Source: Isoetes taiwanensis
Lineage: Eukaryota > Streptophyta > Lycopodiopsida > Isoetales > Isoetaceae
Direction of reading: 5' to 3'
Length of the DNA stretch: 64,000 nucleotides
Assembly: GCA_021234155.1 (NCBI GenBank)
Contig: JAJEKV010000136.1
Coordinates: forward strand, 1,490,001-1,554,000
This document shows positions 11,300 to 23,015 of this stretch, piece by piece (position 1 is the stretch's first letter; every line of letters starts with the position of its first letter). The notes beneath the pieces were generated by a model. The model searched no databases. It was not told the origin of the DNA and saw only the letters and a list, made by a program, of their open reading frames with translations. The position numbers were made by a program, and so were the translations under genes.

Positions 11300-13103
11300 G
11301 ACATGTATGCACTAAGTTAGAGATTTTTTATCGCACATTGTACCCCAAAGTGCGAAGATACCCAAATGATTTGGGCGTTGTCTTCAAGTAGATACACAAA
11401 ATCTCCTTTCCAAGGTATGTTTCCAAGCTTTCAGATTTTTCAATACTGCGCATTATTATGTTTGAATCTTTAGCATTGGATATTTTCAGATTTTTCAGTG
11501 CTGCGCATTGATATGCTTGAATCTTTAGCAGATATTGCCGTTATTTGTAGGTAAATAGTTGTGCTACTAGTTGTGTTCTAGGTTGGTTGGGAAGGGGAAG
11601 TATGGTACATGGAAGTATGGTTATCAATTTCAAGTTTGTCAAGTTCATTCCAAAATGGTCTCATAAATATACTTGATACAAGCTGCAACTTTTCCAAAAC
11701 TGTCATAGAAAAGGTGCTTGTGTTTGGAATCCATTAACTCGAGCCTAAATGCGTCTGTTCATATGGTTATGCAGTCTAAAACTAGCCTTTTCCATTTTGC
11801 AGGCCATTCGACATCAGTCATGCATGAGAAGTGGCTTCCGCCAAGCTTTTATATATATGCAGAAATTCATTATCAGTGGACACATTTTAGGAGTTGATGT
11901 ATAAGTTGGAGGTTCTTCTTGCCCATGCTAAGTGTATGAATGGAGTGACTGATATAGTTTTGTAACTTAATCCTTCAATGTTGAAAGTATTATTTACAGA
12001 CGGGTTTATGGTTTATCCATTGTTAATTTATGTCTTTCTCAAAGCCAACATTATTATGTTATGTGTGGAAAATGTCTAACTTATGAAATGTAGAACTGGA
12101 GCTATGCATCCTTTGGATGCTGCAGCAGATTGTATTCTGAGTTCTTTTCTTGATCGAGTTCTCATTTGAGGGTTGTGCATCAGTTTTATCGAGTTCTCAT
12201 TTGAAGGTTGTGCATCATTTTTTCTTAATTAACTCAAAGAATACAGTCTTCTGTCATCTATTTATTGTTGTAAGCAGCATTTAGTAATTTTATCTTTTAC
12301 TGATAAATCTAACAATTTATAGGGGTGGAAAATGTGCTGCCAATTGATCCATGATACATTTATGGATCCGTTATGAAGGGGTTTGGCCGAGAATCTAAGA
12401 TGCTTGGAATTCCAACTGGTATGTTGAATGTAAGAGTTATAATACTGATTCCACCAGATGGTTTTATCCATCTCTTATAATGAAAAATTCTGTGTACAAT
12501 ACAACTAAGCTTCCGTCCCCTCAAAGATTCTCAAGCCAACCGGGCTTCTAGTCGGTTTAATGGTGTTTATATGGGTTGGGCTGGACTTCCAAATAGAGGG
12601 GTTTACAAGATGGTAACAAGCATTGGCTGGAACCCATATTTTGGGAACACCGAGAAAACAGTGGTGTGTGCATAATTCAAGTGATGTCTATTACTTTGCA
12701 AGAATGCATGTGCTACACTAGGGGTTGTTTGTAAAATAAGACTTGTGCACGAGCGTTAACATATTTCCTAAGTCTCCAATCCTGTATTTTGATTCTTCTT
12801 CTCTGTTTAGCTTTCAAGAAATAGACTTGCTATGCAATTGCTATAGCTATCTTATTTCTTTGTTGCTATCTTTGTGATGCTTTGTGCCATGATCCCCATT
12901 TGAATTTAATTAGAATCAGATGTGGCTACAATGTGCATGGAATGCCCTTGCTGGTTTGCATCCAATTGTAATAAAATATTTGAGCAGGAACCATGGTTGT
13001 TGCATTAGTTTCCGGAGGATTTCTATGGAGAGGAGCTAAGGGTTATCATAGTGGGCCATATACGACCAGAGGTAATAAAATTTGGATGATTTTATTCACA
13101 TTA
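11300..13103. other. CACTA interior, no recognisable gene
   Basis: AT-rich DNA with a near-duplicate ATCGAGTTCTCATTTGA..GGTTGTGCATCA at about 12155-12220. No family is recognised in any frame. Confidence 0.35.
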
Positions 13104-13149
13104 TCTTCTTTATATAATAAAAGAATACCGTCCGTGAGTGAGTTAGTCT

Positions 13150-13345
13150 GTGAGTAACTCCACCCCCATCGACGGTAAAGGAGGCGCCACGTGGCGCGAT
13201 CTCGGCCGTCCGTGGGCCTTGGCCTCTCAAAAGCTCCCAAGTTTGGTGGACAAAATTTTTTTGGTTTACCACGGACTCGAACCCTGGACATTGCCCCCCA
13301 AACCCCCCACCCTTACCAGTAGACCAACCAGTCTTTTCTTAAAAG
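13150..13345 (-). mobile_element. tRNA-derived SINE-like block, copy 1
   Basis: Read on the minus strand, TGGTCTACTGG (13327-13317) resembles an RNA polymerase III A box. GGTTCGAGTCC (13283-13273) matches the B box and lies 33 bases further on, a tRNA-like spacing. The same block recurs at 17465-17665. I see no clear 3' tail or target duplication, so it may have been absorbed into the Helitron family rather than inserted separately. Confidence 0.5.
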
Positions 13346-13394
13346 AATAGGAACTCCATGCTTAGTTAAGGCTGGGGTCTAATTAATTCAGGGA

Positions 13395-15510
13395 TACTCT
13401 AGGATGTTCTAGAATGTTCTAGAATCTTTTGGAATGTCCTAGAATGTTCCAGATGCTCATGAGTAAGCACCTCAGCCTAAAAATAGAAAGTTTCAGTCTA
13501 AAAATAGAAGTTTTTTTTGAAACTTTGCAGATGCTCAAAATAGAATGTTGTGGAATGTTCCAGGTGCTTATGGGTAGGCACCTCAGTCTAAAAATAGAAA
13601 GTTTCAGTCCAAAAATAGAAGTTTTTTTGAAACTTTGCAAATGCTAAAAATAGAATGTTCTGGAATGTTCCAGGTGTTCATGGGTAAGCACCTCAGTCTA
13701 AAAATAGAAAGTTTTTTGAAACTTTGCAAATACTCAAAATAGAATATTGTGGAAGTCTAAAAATAGAAAGTTTCAGTCTAAAAATAGAAAGTTTTATAAG
13801 ACTTTGCAAATGCTCAAAATAGAATGTTCTGGAATGTTGCAGATGCTCATGGGTAAACACCTCAATCCAAAAATAGAAATTTTTTTGAAACTTTGCAAAT
13901 GCTCAAAATAGAATGTTCTGGAATGGTGTAGATGCTCAAAGTAAGCACCTCAGTCTAAAAATAGAAAGTTTTAGTCTAAAAATGTAAAAACTCAAATAGA
14001 ATGTCCTAGAATGTTTCAGATGCTCTAAGGTAAGCATCTCAGTCTAAAAATAGAAAATAAGGTAGTCTAAAAACAAAAAAGTTTGCTAAAACTTTGCAAA
14101 AACTCAAAATAGAATGTTCTAGAATGTTCCAAATGCTATAGGGCAACCACCTATGCTCTAGAAGCACCTCAGTCTAAAAATAGAAAGTTTCTTGAAACCT
14201 TGCAAATGCTCAAAATAGAATATTCTGGAGGTGATACTTTGGAATTGGTATAATGGGTGTGCGTAAGCTTCACATGGGTGATACTTTAGAATTGACATAC
14301 TTTAGAATTGTGCCTCATGGGCATGTATGAGTATGTTACTCATGAATAATACTTTGTAGGTGCTCATGGGTAAGCACCTCAGTCTAAGAATGGAAAGTTT
14401 CAGTCTAAAAATAAAAAGTTTTTTAAGACTTTGCAAATGCTCAAAATAGAATGTTCTGGAATGTTGCAAATGCTCATGGGTAAACACCTCAATCCAAAAA
14501 TAGAAAGTTTTTGGAAACTTTGCAAATGCTCAAAATAGAATTTTCTGGAATGTTACAGATGTTCAAAGGTAAGCACCTCAGTCTAAGAATAGAAAGTTTT
14601 AGTCTAAAAATAGAAAGTTTGCTTAAACTTTGCAAATGCTCAAAATAGAATGTCCTAGAATGTTTCAGATGCTCTAGGGTAGGCATCTCAGTCTAAAAAT
14701 AGAAAGTACGGTAGTCTGAAAACAGAAAAGTTTGCTAAAACTTTGCAAAAACTCAAAATAGAATGTTCTAGGGTGTTCTAGATGCTATAGGGCAACCACC
14801 TATGCTCTAGAAGCACCTCAGTCTAAAAGTAGAAAGTTTCTTGAAACCTTGCAAATGCTCAAAATAGAATATTCTGAAGATGATACTTTGGAATTGGTAG
14901 TAAGTGTGATGGGTATGATGGGTGTTAAGGCTGGGGCCTAATTAATTGGAGGATACTCTAGGATGTTCTAGAATGTTCTAGAATCTCTTGGAATGTCCTA
15001 GAATGTTCAAGATGCTCATGAGTAAGCACCTCAGGCTAAAAATAGAAACTTTCAGTCTAAAAATAGAAGTTTTTTTGAAACTTTGCAAATGCTCATAATA
15101 GAATGTTGTGGAATGTTCCAGGTGCTCATGGGTAAGCACCTCAGTCTAACAATAGAAATTTTCAGTCTAAAAATAGAAAGTTTTTTGAAACTTTGCAAAT
15201 GCTCAGAATAGAATGTTTTGAATGTTCCAGGTGCTCATGGGTAAGCACCTCAGTCTAAAAATAGAATGTTTCAGTCTAAAAATAGAAAGTTTTTTGAAAC
15301 TTTGCAAATGCTCAAAATAGAATGTTATGGAATGTTGCAGATGCTCATGGGTAAGCACCTCAATCCAAAAATAGAAAGTTTTTTGAAACGTTGCAAATGC
15401 TCAAAATAGAATGTGCTAGAATGTTGCAGATGCTCTAGGGTAAGCACCTCAGTCTAAGAATAGAAAGTTTCAGTCTAAAAATAGAAAGTTTGCTTAAACT
15501 TTGTAAAAAC
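13395..15510. repeat. Complex minisatellite with units of about 110 bp
   Basis: Roughly twenty degenerate units share GAATGTTCTGGAATGTTCC, GGTAAGCACCTCAGTCTAA, AAATAGAAAGTTT and ACTTTGCAAATGCTCAAAAT. Some units have lost or doubled the AAATAGAAAGTTTCAGTCT module. A larger block repeats: 14940-15060 closely copies 13370-13500. Open frames across it on both strands are repeat artefacts. Confidence 0.85.
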
Positions 15511-15514
15511 TCAG

Positions 15515-15842
15515 ATAGAGAGATAGGGTGGGGGGTTTGGAGAGAGGAGAGAGAGAAGAGAGAAGGAGATAGGAGATAGAGAAGAGAGATAGGAGATAGA
15601 GAAATAGGAGATAGAGAGAGAAGAGAGATAGGAGATAGAGAGAGGGGAGAAATAGAGAGAGAGGAGAGAGATAGGAGAGAGAGAGGAGAGAGGAGAGAGG
15701 AGAGAGAAGAGAGGAGAGGGAGGAGACAGAGAGGAGAGAGAGAGGAGAAAGATAGGAGAGAGGAGAAATAGAGAGAGAGGAGAGAGAGAGAGAGAGGAGA
15801 GAGGAGAGAAAGAGAAGAGAGGAGAGGAAGGAGAGAGGAGAG

Positions 15843-15928
<86 letters not shown>

Positions 15929-17325
15929 GAGCATGGGAGGAGAGAGAAGAGAGAGAAGAAGGATGGAAGAGAGAGGAGAGAGAGAGCAAGGAGAGAGGAG
16001 AGACAAAGAAGAGAGAGAATAGAGACAGAGGGAGAGGAGAGAGAGAGAGAGAGAGAAACAAAGAGAGAGGAGAGAGAAAGAGAGGAGGGAGGAGAGAGAA
16101 GAGAAAGAAGAAAGAGGGAAGAGAGAGGAGAGAGAGAGGGGAAAGAAGAGAGATGAGAGAGAGAGGAGAGAGAAAGAGAGGAGAGGGAAGAAGAGAGGAG
16201 AGGGAAGAGAGAGAAGAGAGAGAGGAGAGGAAAAGAAGAGAGAGGAGAGAGAAGATAGACAAAGGAAGAGGGGAGAGAGAGAAGAGAGAGAGAGAGGAAA
16301 GAAGAGACAGGAGAGAGACAGGGGAAAGAAAGAGAAGAGAGAGGAGGGAGAGAGGAGAGCAGAAAAGAGAGAGGAGAGAGAGAGGGAAGGAGGAAAGACA
16401 CAGGGGGCAGAGAGAGGGGAGAGAGAGGAGGGAGAGAGAGAGAGGAGGGAGAAAGAGGGGGAGAAGATAGAGAGAGGAGAGAGAAGATAGGAGAAGAGAG
16501 AGGAGGGAGAGAGGAGAGAGAAGAGAGAGGAGGGAGAAGAGGGAGAGAGGGGAGAAATAGAGAGAGGAGAGAAATAGGAGATAGAGAAATAGGAGATAGA
16601 GAGAGGAGAGAGATAGGAGATAGAGAGGGGAAAAAGAGAGAGAGGAGAGAGATAGGAGAGAGAGAGAGAGAGAGAAAGGAGAGAGGAGAGAGGAGAGACG
16701 AGAGAGAGGAGAGGGAGGAATGAGAGAGGAGAGAGATAGGAGAGAGAGAGGAGAGAGAGAGAAATAGAAAAGAGAGAGAAAGGTAGAGAGAAAGGGAGAA
16801 ATAGAGAGAGAGTAGAGAAATAGGAGTTAGAGAAATAGGAGATAGAGGGAGGAGAGAGATAGGAGATAGAGAGCGGGGAGAAATAGAGAGAGAGAAGAGA
16901 TAGGAGAGAGAGAGGAGAGAGGAGAGAGGAGAGAGAGAGAAGAGAGGAGAGGGAGAAGAGAGGAGAGGAATGAGAGAGAGACGAGAGGGATGAGAGAGAA
17001 ATAGAGAGGAGAGAGAAAGATAGAGAGAGAGAGAAGGGAGCATGGGAGGAGAGAGAAGAGAGAGAAGAAGGATGGAAGAGAGAGGAGAGAGAGAGCAAGG
17101 AGAGAGGAGAGACAAAGAAGAGAGAGGAGAGAGAATAGAGACAGAGGGAGAGGGGAGAGAGAGAAGAGAGAGAGAGGAGAGAGAAAGAGAGGAGGGAGGA
17201 GAGAGAAGAAAGAGGAAAGAGAGAGGAGAGAGAGAGGGAAAGAAGAGAGAGGAGAGAGAGGAGAGAGAGGAGAGAAGAGATAGGAGAGAGTAGAGAGAGA
17301 ATAGAGAAAGGAGAGATGGAGATAG
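15515..17325. repeat. Polypurine GA array 1
   Basis: About 1.8 kb of almost pure purine on the plus strand, mixing (GA)n with GAGAGGAGA, AGATAGGAGATAGAG and GGGAGAAATAGAGAG modules. A pure (GA)n run spans about 15845-15925. Long Ser/Leu-rich open frames on the minus strand are by-products of composition. Confidence 0.95.
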
Positions 17326-17464
17326 GGCACATGGGTGGGCCCAAACAGAAGGGGGGAGGCCGGAGGAGGTGAAAGAGAGGAAAGAAAAGGGTTCCTACGT
17401 GCCGGCCCTTTTCTAGTCTAATATTATAAAAGAATAGCGTCCGTGAGTGAGTGAGTGAGTGAGT

Positions 17465-17665
17465 ATTTCACACCCCATCGACGGATAAGGATGCGCCACG
17501 TGGCTTGATCCGGGCCGTCCGTGGGCCTTGGCCTTTCAAAAGCTCCCAAGTTTGGTGGACAAAATTTTTTTGGTTTACCACGGACTTGAACCCTGGACAT
17601 TGCCCCCCAAACCCCCCACCCTTACCACTAGACCAACCAGTCTTTTCTTGAAAGAATAGGAAGTC
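17465..17665 (-). mobile_element. tRNA-derived SINE-like block, copy 2
   Basis: This is the second copy of the block at 13150-13345, highly similar across about 200 bases. On the minus strand the A-box-like TGGTCTAGTGG (17636-17626) fits the tRNA consensus better than copy 1, and the B box is GGTTCAAGTCC (17592-17582). Confidence 0.5.
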
Positions 17666-17757
17666 CATACTTAGTTAAGGCTGGGACAATGAAAATTCCT
17701 TTGGTTAATTAAAAGCCTTGATGATCCTAGAACCTTCTAGAATGTTCTAGAATGAAG

Positions 17758-19587
17758 CTAGAGAGAGAAGAGAGAGGAGGGAGAGAGGAGAGAGGAGAGA
17801 GAAGAGAGAGGACGGAGAAGAGGGAGAGAGAGAAATAGAAAAGAGAGAGAAAGGTAGAGAGAGAGGGGGAGGAGAGAAATAGGAGATAGAGAAATAGGAG
17901 ATAGAGAGAGGAGAGAGATAGGAGATAGAGAGAGGGGAGAAATAGAGAGATAGGAGAGAGAGAGGAGAGAGGAGAGAGGAGAGAGAGAGAGAGAGAGAAG
18001 AGAGGAGAGGGAGGAGAAAGAGAGGAGAGAGATAGAAGAGAGAGAGGAGAGAGAGAAATAGAAAAGAGAGAGAAAGGTAGAGAGAGAGGGGAGGAATAGA
18101 AAGAGAGGAGAGAAATAGGAGATAGAGAGAGGAGAGAGATAGGAGATAGAGACAGGGGAGAAATAGAGAGAGAAGAGAGAGATAGAGAGAGAGGAGAGAG
18201 GAGAGAGAGAGAAGAGAGGAGAGGGAGGAGAGAGAGAGGAGAGAGATAGGAGAGAGAGAGAGGAGAGAGATAGGAGAGAGGAGAGAGGAGATAGAGAGAG
18301 GGAGAAATAGAGAGAGAGGGAGAAATAGAGAGAGAGGGAGAGAGGAGAGAGGAGAGAGAGAGAAGAGAGGAGAGGGAGGAGAGAGGGAGGAGAGAGGAGA
18401 GAGAGAGAAGAGAGGAGAGGGAGGGAAGACGGAAGAGAGAGGAGAGAGAAGAGAGAAAGGGAAGAGGGAAGAGAAAGGGGAGAGAGAGGGGAGAGAGAGG
18501 GGAAAGAAGAGAGATGAGAGAGAGAGGAGACAGAAGAGAGAGGGAAGAGGGAGAGGAGAGAGAGAGAGAGAGAAATAGAGAGGAGAGAGAAAGTTAGAGA
18601 GAGAGAGAAGGGAGCATGGGAGGAGAGAGACGAGAGAGAACAAGGATGGAAGAGAGAGGAGAGAGAGAGCAAGGAGAGAGGAGAGACAAAGAAGAGAGAG
18701 GAGAGAGAATAGAGACAGAGGGAGAGGGGAGAGAGAGAAGAGAGAGAGAAACAAAGAGAGAGGAGAGAGAAAGAGGGGAGGGAGGAGAGAGAAGAGAGAG
18801 AAGAAAGAGGGAAGAGAGAGGAGAGAGAAGAGAGAGAAGAGAGAGGGAAGAGAGAGAGGACAGAGAGAGAGGGGAAACAAGAGAGAGGAGATAGAAGAGA
18901 GAGAGAGAGATAGAGGGAGATGAGGGAAGATAGAGGAGAGAGGAGACAGGCGAGAGGGAGGAGATAGGGAGAGAGAAGAGAGAGAGGAGAGAGGGAGATA
19001 GGGGACGTGGGTGGGCCCAAACCGAGGCAAATAGAGAGAGGAGAGAGAGGAAAAAAGGGGGGAGAGAGAGAGAGGAGAGACAGAAGAGAGGGCAGAGAGA
19101 CGTAAAAGAGGAGAGAGAGAGGAGAGAGGAGAGAGTAGAGAGAAGAGAGAAAGGAGAGAGGGAAGAGAGAGGAGAGAGAGAGGGGAGAGAGAATAGAGAG
19201 GAGGGAGAGGAGAGAAGAGAGAGGGATGAGAGAGGGGAGAAATAGAGAGAGAGGAGAGAGAGAGAAGGAAAAAAGAGAAGAGAGAAAGATGAGAGAGAGG
19301 GGAGAGAGAGGAGAGAGAGGCGAGAGAGAGGGGAGAGGAGAGAGAAGATAGAAAGGGGGAGACAGAGAGAGATAGAGAGAGAGAGAGAAGATAGAGAGAA
19401 GAGAGGAGAGAGAGATGAGGGAAGAGAGAGGAGAGGGGAGAGAGGAGAAAAAAGGGAGAAGGGAGAGAAGAGATAGGAGAGAGAAGAGGGAGAAGAGAGA
19501 GAGAAGAGAGAGAGAGAGAGAGGGGGGGGAAAGAGAGAGAGAGAGAGAGAGGGGAGGGAGAGAGGAGAGAGAAGAGAGAGAGAGAGG

Positions 19588-19640
<53 letters not shown>

Positions 19641-19912
19641 AGAAGAAGAGAGACACAGGGAGAGGGGACAGAGAGAAGAGAGAAAGAGACAAAGACAGAG
19701 GAGAGAGAAGGAGAGGAGCAAGGAGAGAGAGAGAGAGATAGAGGGAGATGAGGGAAGAGAGAGAGAGAGAGAGAGAGAAAGGAGAGAAGAAGAAGAGAGA
19801 CACATGGAGAGGGGAGAGAGAGAAGAGAGAAAGAGACAAAGACAGAGGAGAGAGAAGGAGAGGAGCGAGGAGAGAGGAGAGAGAGAGAGAGAGAGAGAGG
19901 GAGATGAGGGAA
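17758..19912. repeat. Polypurine GA array 2
   Basis: Purine-rich modules like those of array 1, interrupted by a short non-purine stretch near 18994-19027 that contains GTGGGTGGGCCCAAAC. Several long segments, for example the one around 18595-18890, match segments of array 1 around 17030-17290, showing shared ancestry or block duplication. The giant Ser/Leu frames on the minus strand are artefacts. Confidence 0.95.
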
Positions 19913-20469
19913 ATAGGGCACGTGGGTGGGCCCAAACCGAGCCTGGCCGCAGGGTCACCGAGCCGAGGAAAGGAAAAGAAAGGGCCACGGCCGCCGGCCC
20001 TTTCTAGTCCTTTATTATAAAGTTTTAGTGTATGTCGTGCATAAAACCCTAACCCTAATCTGGACGGCCTAAATCTTCTCCATCGCATCCAAAGGCCGAG
20101 ATTAAAGCTGAGATATCGGGCCATGGTTGTCCCGGCCTAGAGGAGGTCGTTCTTTCATGGGAACCTCGACAAGTCCGTGGTATGAAGGAAACAGATGGAA
20201 AGCGAGGATTTGCCTCTTCATTCACAGTGGTTGTAGTCAACCGCTGTTTACTCAATAGCATCCGAGATTGCCATGCCTCTATTTTTACAAGCACATCTAT
20301 TCAAAGGTGCAGGAAGGTCTAATCAACTGGATTCTTTCCCGACCATCAGCGCTTGCCCTAGATTCTTTGAAGGCCGTTTAAGCAGGCCTGGCGGTGGAAC
20401 TCTTGGTTATGGCAGTCTGGGTTCTTTGGAGGTTGGTTTTTTCATTTGGAGCTCTTAGATATGGCTCTC

Positions 20470-20533
20470 TTTCCCTGCATCGAGCTATGGAAGAAGCTAA
20501 GAGACGAGCACTGAGTTCAGGCAAAGATTGCAG
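20470..20533 (+). pseudogene. Possible captured exon, unknown gene
   Basis: An open stretch reads RAMEEAKRRALSSGKDC and ends at a good splice donor (CAG|GTATGC). It is helical and charged. It may belong with the coiled-coil-like exon at 21196. No family is recognised. Confidence 0.3.
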
Positions 20534-20909
20534 GTATGCTAATTGCCCTTTAGATGCTGGCTTAATCTAAAAACTATGAGCAGATGTAGTAACAGAAACC
20601 CACGATAAATGTTCAGATTTGCAATCGACTGTTCAGCTTTGAAACTCAAGAAGGAGATCTGAGGTTCCGAGATAAGAATATGGAAGCATTTCGTTTTTAT
20701 TTGCTTGCTTAACATATAACTATCAATGAAGTATCTTCTTGCCATCCAAAGATTTATATTCGGTTTCAGAATCAGTGCAAAGGATTTGAATATCAAGGAA
20801 GGTTGTAAAGAAAAAAAATTCAAACAGCAGAAACGCGGCCGTAGCAACATCTTCTAGCTTTCTTATGGTAAAGCAATATGAATATGTGGCCAGATGGCTT
20901 CTTTGACAA

Positions 20910-20969
20910 ATGCAGTTGGATGCCCAGATCGAGCAGTTGCTGCAGTGCAAGCCATTACCTGAGAGGGAG
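20910..20969 (+). pseudogene. First-exon fragment of a PP2A-type phosphatase catalytic subunit
   Basis: Twenty codons encode MQLDAQIEQLLQCKPLPERE and are followed by a splice donor GTAGGTG. This matches the N-terminal start of plant PP2A/PP4-like catalytic subunits (L-D-x-Q-I-E-Q-L-x-x-C-K-P-L), whose first exon is short. The downstream catalytic exons with GDIHG and GDYVDRG motifs are absent from the window. The piece therefore looks captured and non-functional as a phosphatase. It lies inside the Helitron chain within the CACTA element. Confidence 0.55.
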
Positions 20970-21195
20970 GTAGGTGTGATGCTTCATCTAGATATGATAT
21001 GTATGGCTTTTGATATCTGCTTTATGAGTTAAACACATAAAGGAAAGGGAATAATTGCATGCAAGCTATGCTGGTTTAACTTATATCAGATTATACACCA
21101 TTTGGTTCCTCAGTTGTATCTGCTTTCCTATGAAACTATATGAGTTCTGAATATTTCATTTCAATAATTGACAATATTTGTTTTTTTATGCATAG

Positions 21196-21304
21196 TTACT
21201 GGAGATGGAAATGGTAAAAGAGAAATTGAAAAATATGGACTTGCAAAAGGAAGCCTTATGGAAAGCAGAAGCGATACAACAACGTGCGCCATGATGGAAT
21301 TTAA
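21196..21304 (+). pseudogene. Captured coiled-coil-like exon
   Basis: After an acceptor (TTATGCATAG) the frame reads LLEMEMVKEKLKNMDLQKEA and continues KAEAIQQRA, then breaks; a donor GTATGC follows at 21305. The composition suggests a coiled coil. It could come from the same or a different source gene as the phosphatase exon. No family is assigned. Confidence 0.35.
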
Positions 21305-22282
21305 GTATGCCATTTTGAACAAATATTTCTTTTTTGAGATCTTAGTTTTGTTTGTTAGATGAACAATTTTTAATGTTTTACAGAGTTATGAAGGGATCTA
21401 GGGATTGAACGAGGATAGATTGCGCATGTTAGACAGTTTTGCAAGCATTTTCTCGACCATCCTGCACAATACAAAGATTATCCAATGGCCACATGTTGCC
21501 AATATAAATAGTAAATTTGGTAACATTACTTTTGCATTTATAAGTGGATGTGATGTTTTGGATGTTAAAATGCAATAAAACCAGTTGTGGGCAAAAAGAT
21601 TGGGCCATTCTTTCTGACACATGCTTTCAAATTGGATTTGACACATTTTTGCAATAAGCATGGGATCTAAACAGGATGTATCAACTTCTGAAGGTCAACC
21701 ACACCACAGATGAGAACCTAAACTAGGGAAAATTCTGGTGCAACCAGCATGAAGGAAGAAAGGTGGTTTGCGAATGCTTCCATCACTTATGTTCTAAGCA
21801 CTCATATTGAGATTTCTTTTCCTACGTGATGTAGCAATGACCCTCCGCTTCTAACCTAATAGGTGCCGATGCACCGATTACTTTTGCAATTGTCATCTTT
21901 CCAACTTTATGCTACTAAAAGATTTTGCTCTCATTAACATTGGTCGCATAATAGAAAGACTATACAATGGCCACTTTAGGAATTGGGTTAGCCACCAGAC
22001 TACATGGAGGGCACCAAAGAAGAATGCCATCATTATTCCTGCCATTAATATGCGCAAAACATAACATCCTGTTGTGTTTGATTCATGTTGGCTTGCAAGT
22101 TTGCTACCTGGGGACAATTTTTTTTTGTCACATCTACCAATGTTTTCTCCTTCAGACGCAGTACAACAACATAATAGAGGCAAGGGATGGGAACTGGATC
22201 ACTAAGGATTTTTAGTTTGATGTATATAAGTGGTCCTGCAAGTGAAGGTATTGGCATAGACATGGAGTCAGAGTGCGTATAC

Positions 22283-22345
22283 GTAATAGAAACCAGTCAG
22301 AAGAACATGCTGCCTGTTATAGCAATGCTTTTTGTCCCTGCTTAT
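22283..22345. repeat. Direct repeat flanking the minus-strand Helitron, left copy
   Basis: TACGTAATAGAAACC and GAAGAACATGC...GTTATAGCAATGCTTTT are shared with 26297-26352. The two copies lie on either side of the nested element in the same orientation. They are too long for a target duplication, so they more likely represent a pre-existing tandem duplication into which the element inserted. Confidence 0.6.
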
Positions 22346-23015
22346 ACGTAACTAGTAAATTGCCCACCGTTGGTGGGCTTTACATATGATTATTCACCTT
22401 TTGTGATCATTCCATGTGATTATCCGGGTCTTTAACATATTAAAACCACATCACCAAAAAAAGCAAAAAAAAGAAGGGCGTCTCTGTGGACTTAGTGGGT
22501 TTTTTGTGATTTAAGACTGGTTCAAACAATCCAAGGTAGTTGAAAACTGATGCTTTTATAAAATTAAATACTTGTATGGATAACACGTATTTCTGCGTCT
22601 GTTTGATATTCCTTTTCCAAGACATTCATGGCACAAAGCATGATAGGCATTTTTGAAAAGAAAATTATTGTGAAAATTGGCATTTTGTGTATCTTGGGGC
22701 ATAAAGCCCATAACATTGCTGTTATTGACATTGTCACTGCCCAAGTGTCCCAAAATGCGTATTAGGCTCTTCGTACATATTTAGAGCTCCAAAATTATTT
22801 GGGTGCCTACAATTATTGGTTGCCCCATTGTGTGACCTATATTTTTAGGTGCCCTATAAAAATTGGAAGAATAATATGCGGCTTAGTAACATATGGCGGA
22901 AAATTAATGCATGTTCCAATAAGATCAACATTCTGATTATCATAACCTAAACCATTGAAACTGGGGTGCCCATATTTTAGCTAGCTAGAACCATTACAAT
23001 AATTTAGTTGCAAAC

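Larger units (their letters stand above)
13104..17416 (+). mobile_element. Helitron 1 of a head-to-tail chain
   Basis: The left end is A|TCTTCTTTATATAATAAAAG, a typical plant Helitron-like start preceded by A. The right end is a GC-rich stem (AAAAGGG... CCCTTTT) immediately followed by CTAG at 17413-17416. Inside are a tRNA-promoter-like block, a long minisatellite and a polypurine array. No RepHel protein is present, so the element is non-autonomous. The next base begins another Helitron start, so the junction is CTAG|TC. Confidence 0.65.
17417..20007 (+). mobile_element. Helitron 2 of the chain
   Basis: It starts TCTAATATTATAAAAGAATA directly after the CTAG of Helitron 1, shares the first 280 bases with it, and ends at a GGGCC...GGCCC stem followed by TTTCTAG at 20007. 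The 3' part of both elements has a polypurine array, then GTGGGTGGGCCCAAAC, then the terminal stem. An extra internal copy of GTGGGTGGGCCCAAAC lies near 19005-19020. No replicase is encoded. Confidence 0.65.

Noticed and set aside
13395-15510. CRISPR-like array
   Set aside because: The spacers are not unique and the units are long, degenerate tandem repeats in plant DNA.
20040-20062. Telomere-like ACCCTAACCCTAA
   Set aside because: Only two units, inside a Helitron start; too short to be an interstitial telomere.
15435-20124. Very long Ser/Leu-rich open frames on the minus strand and Arg/Glu-rich ones on the plus strand
   Set aside because: They come from polypurine arrays, in which stop codons are rare in several frames. 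No codon bias, domain or start context supports translation.
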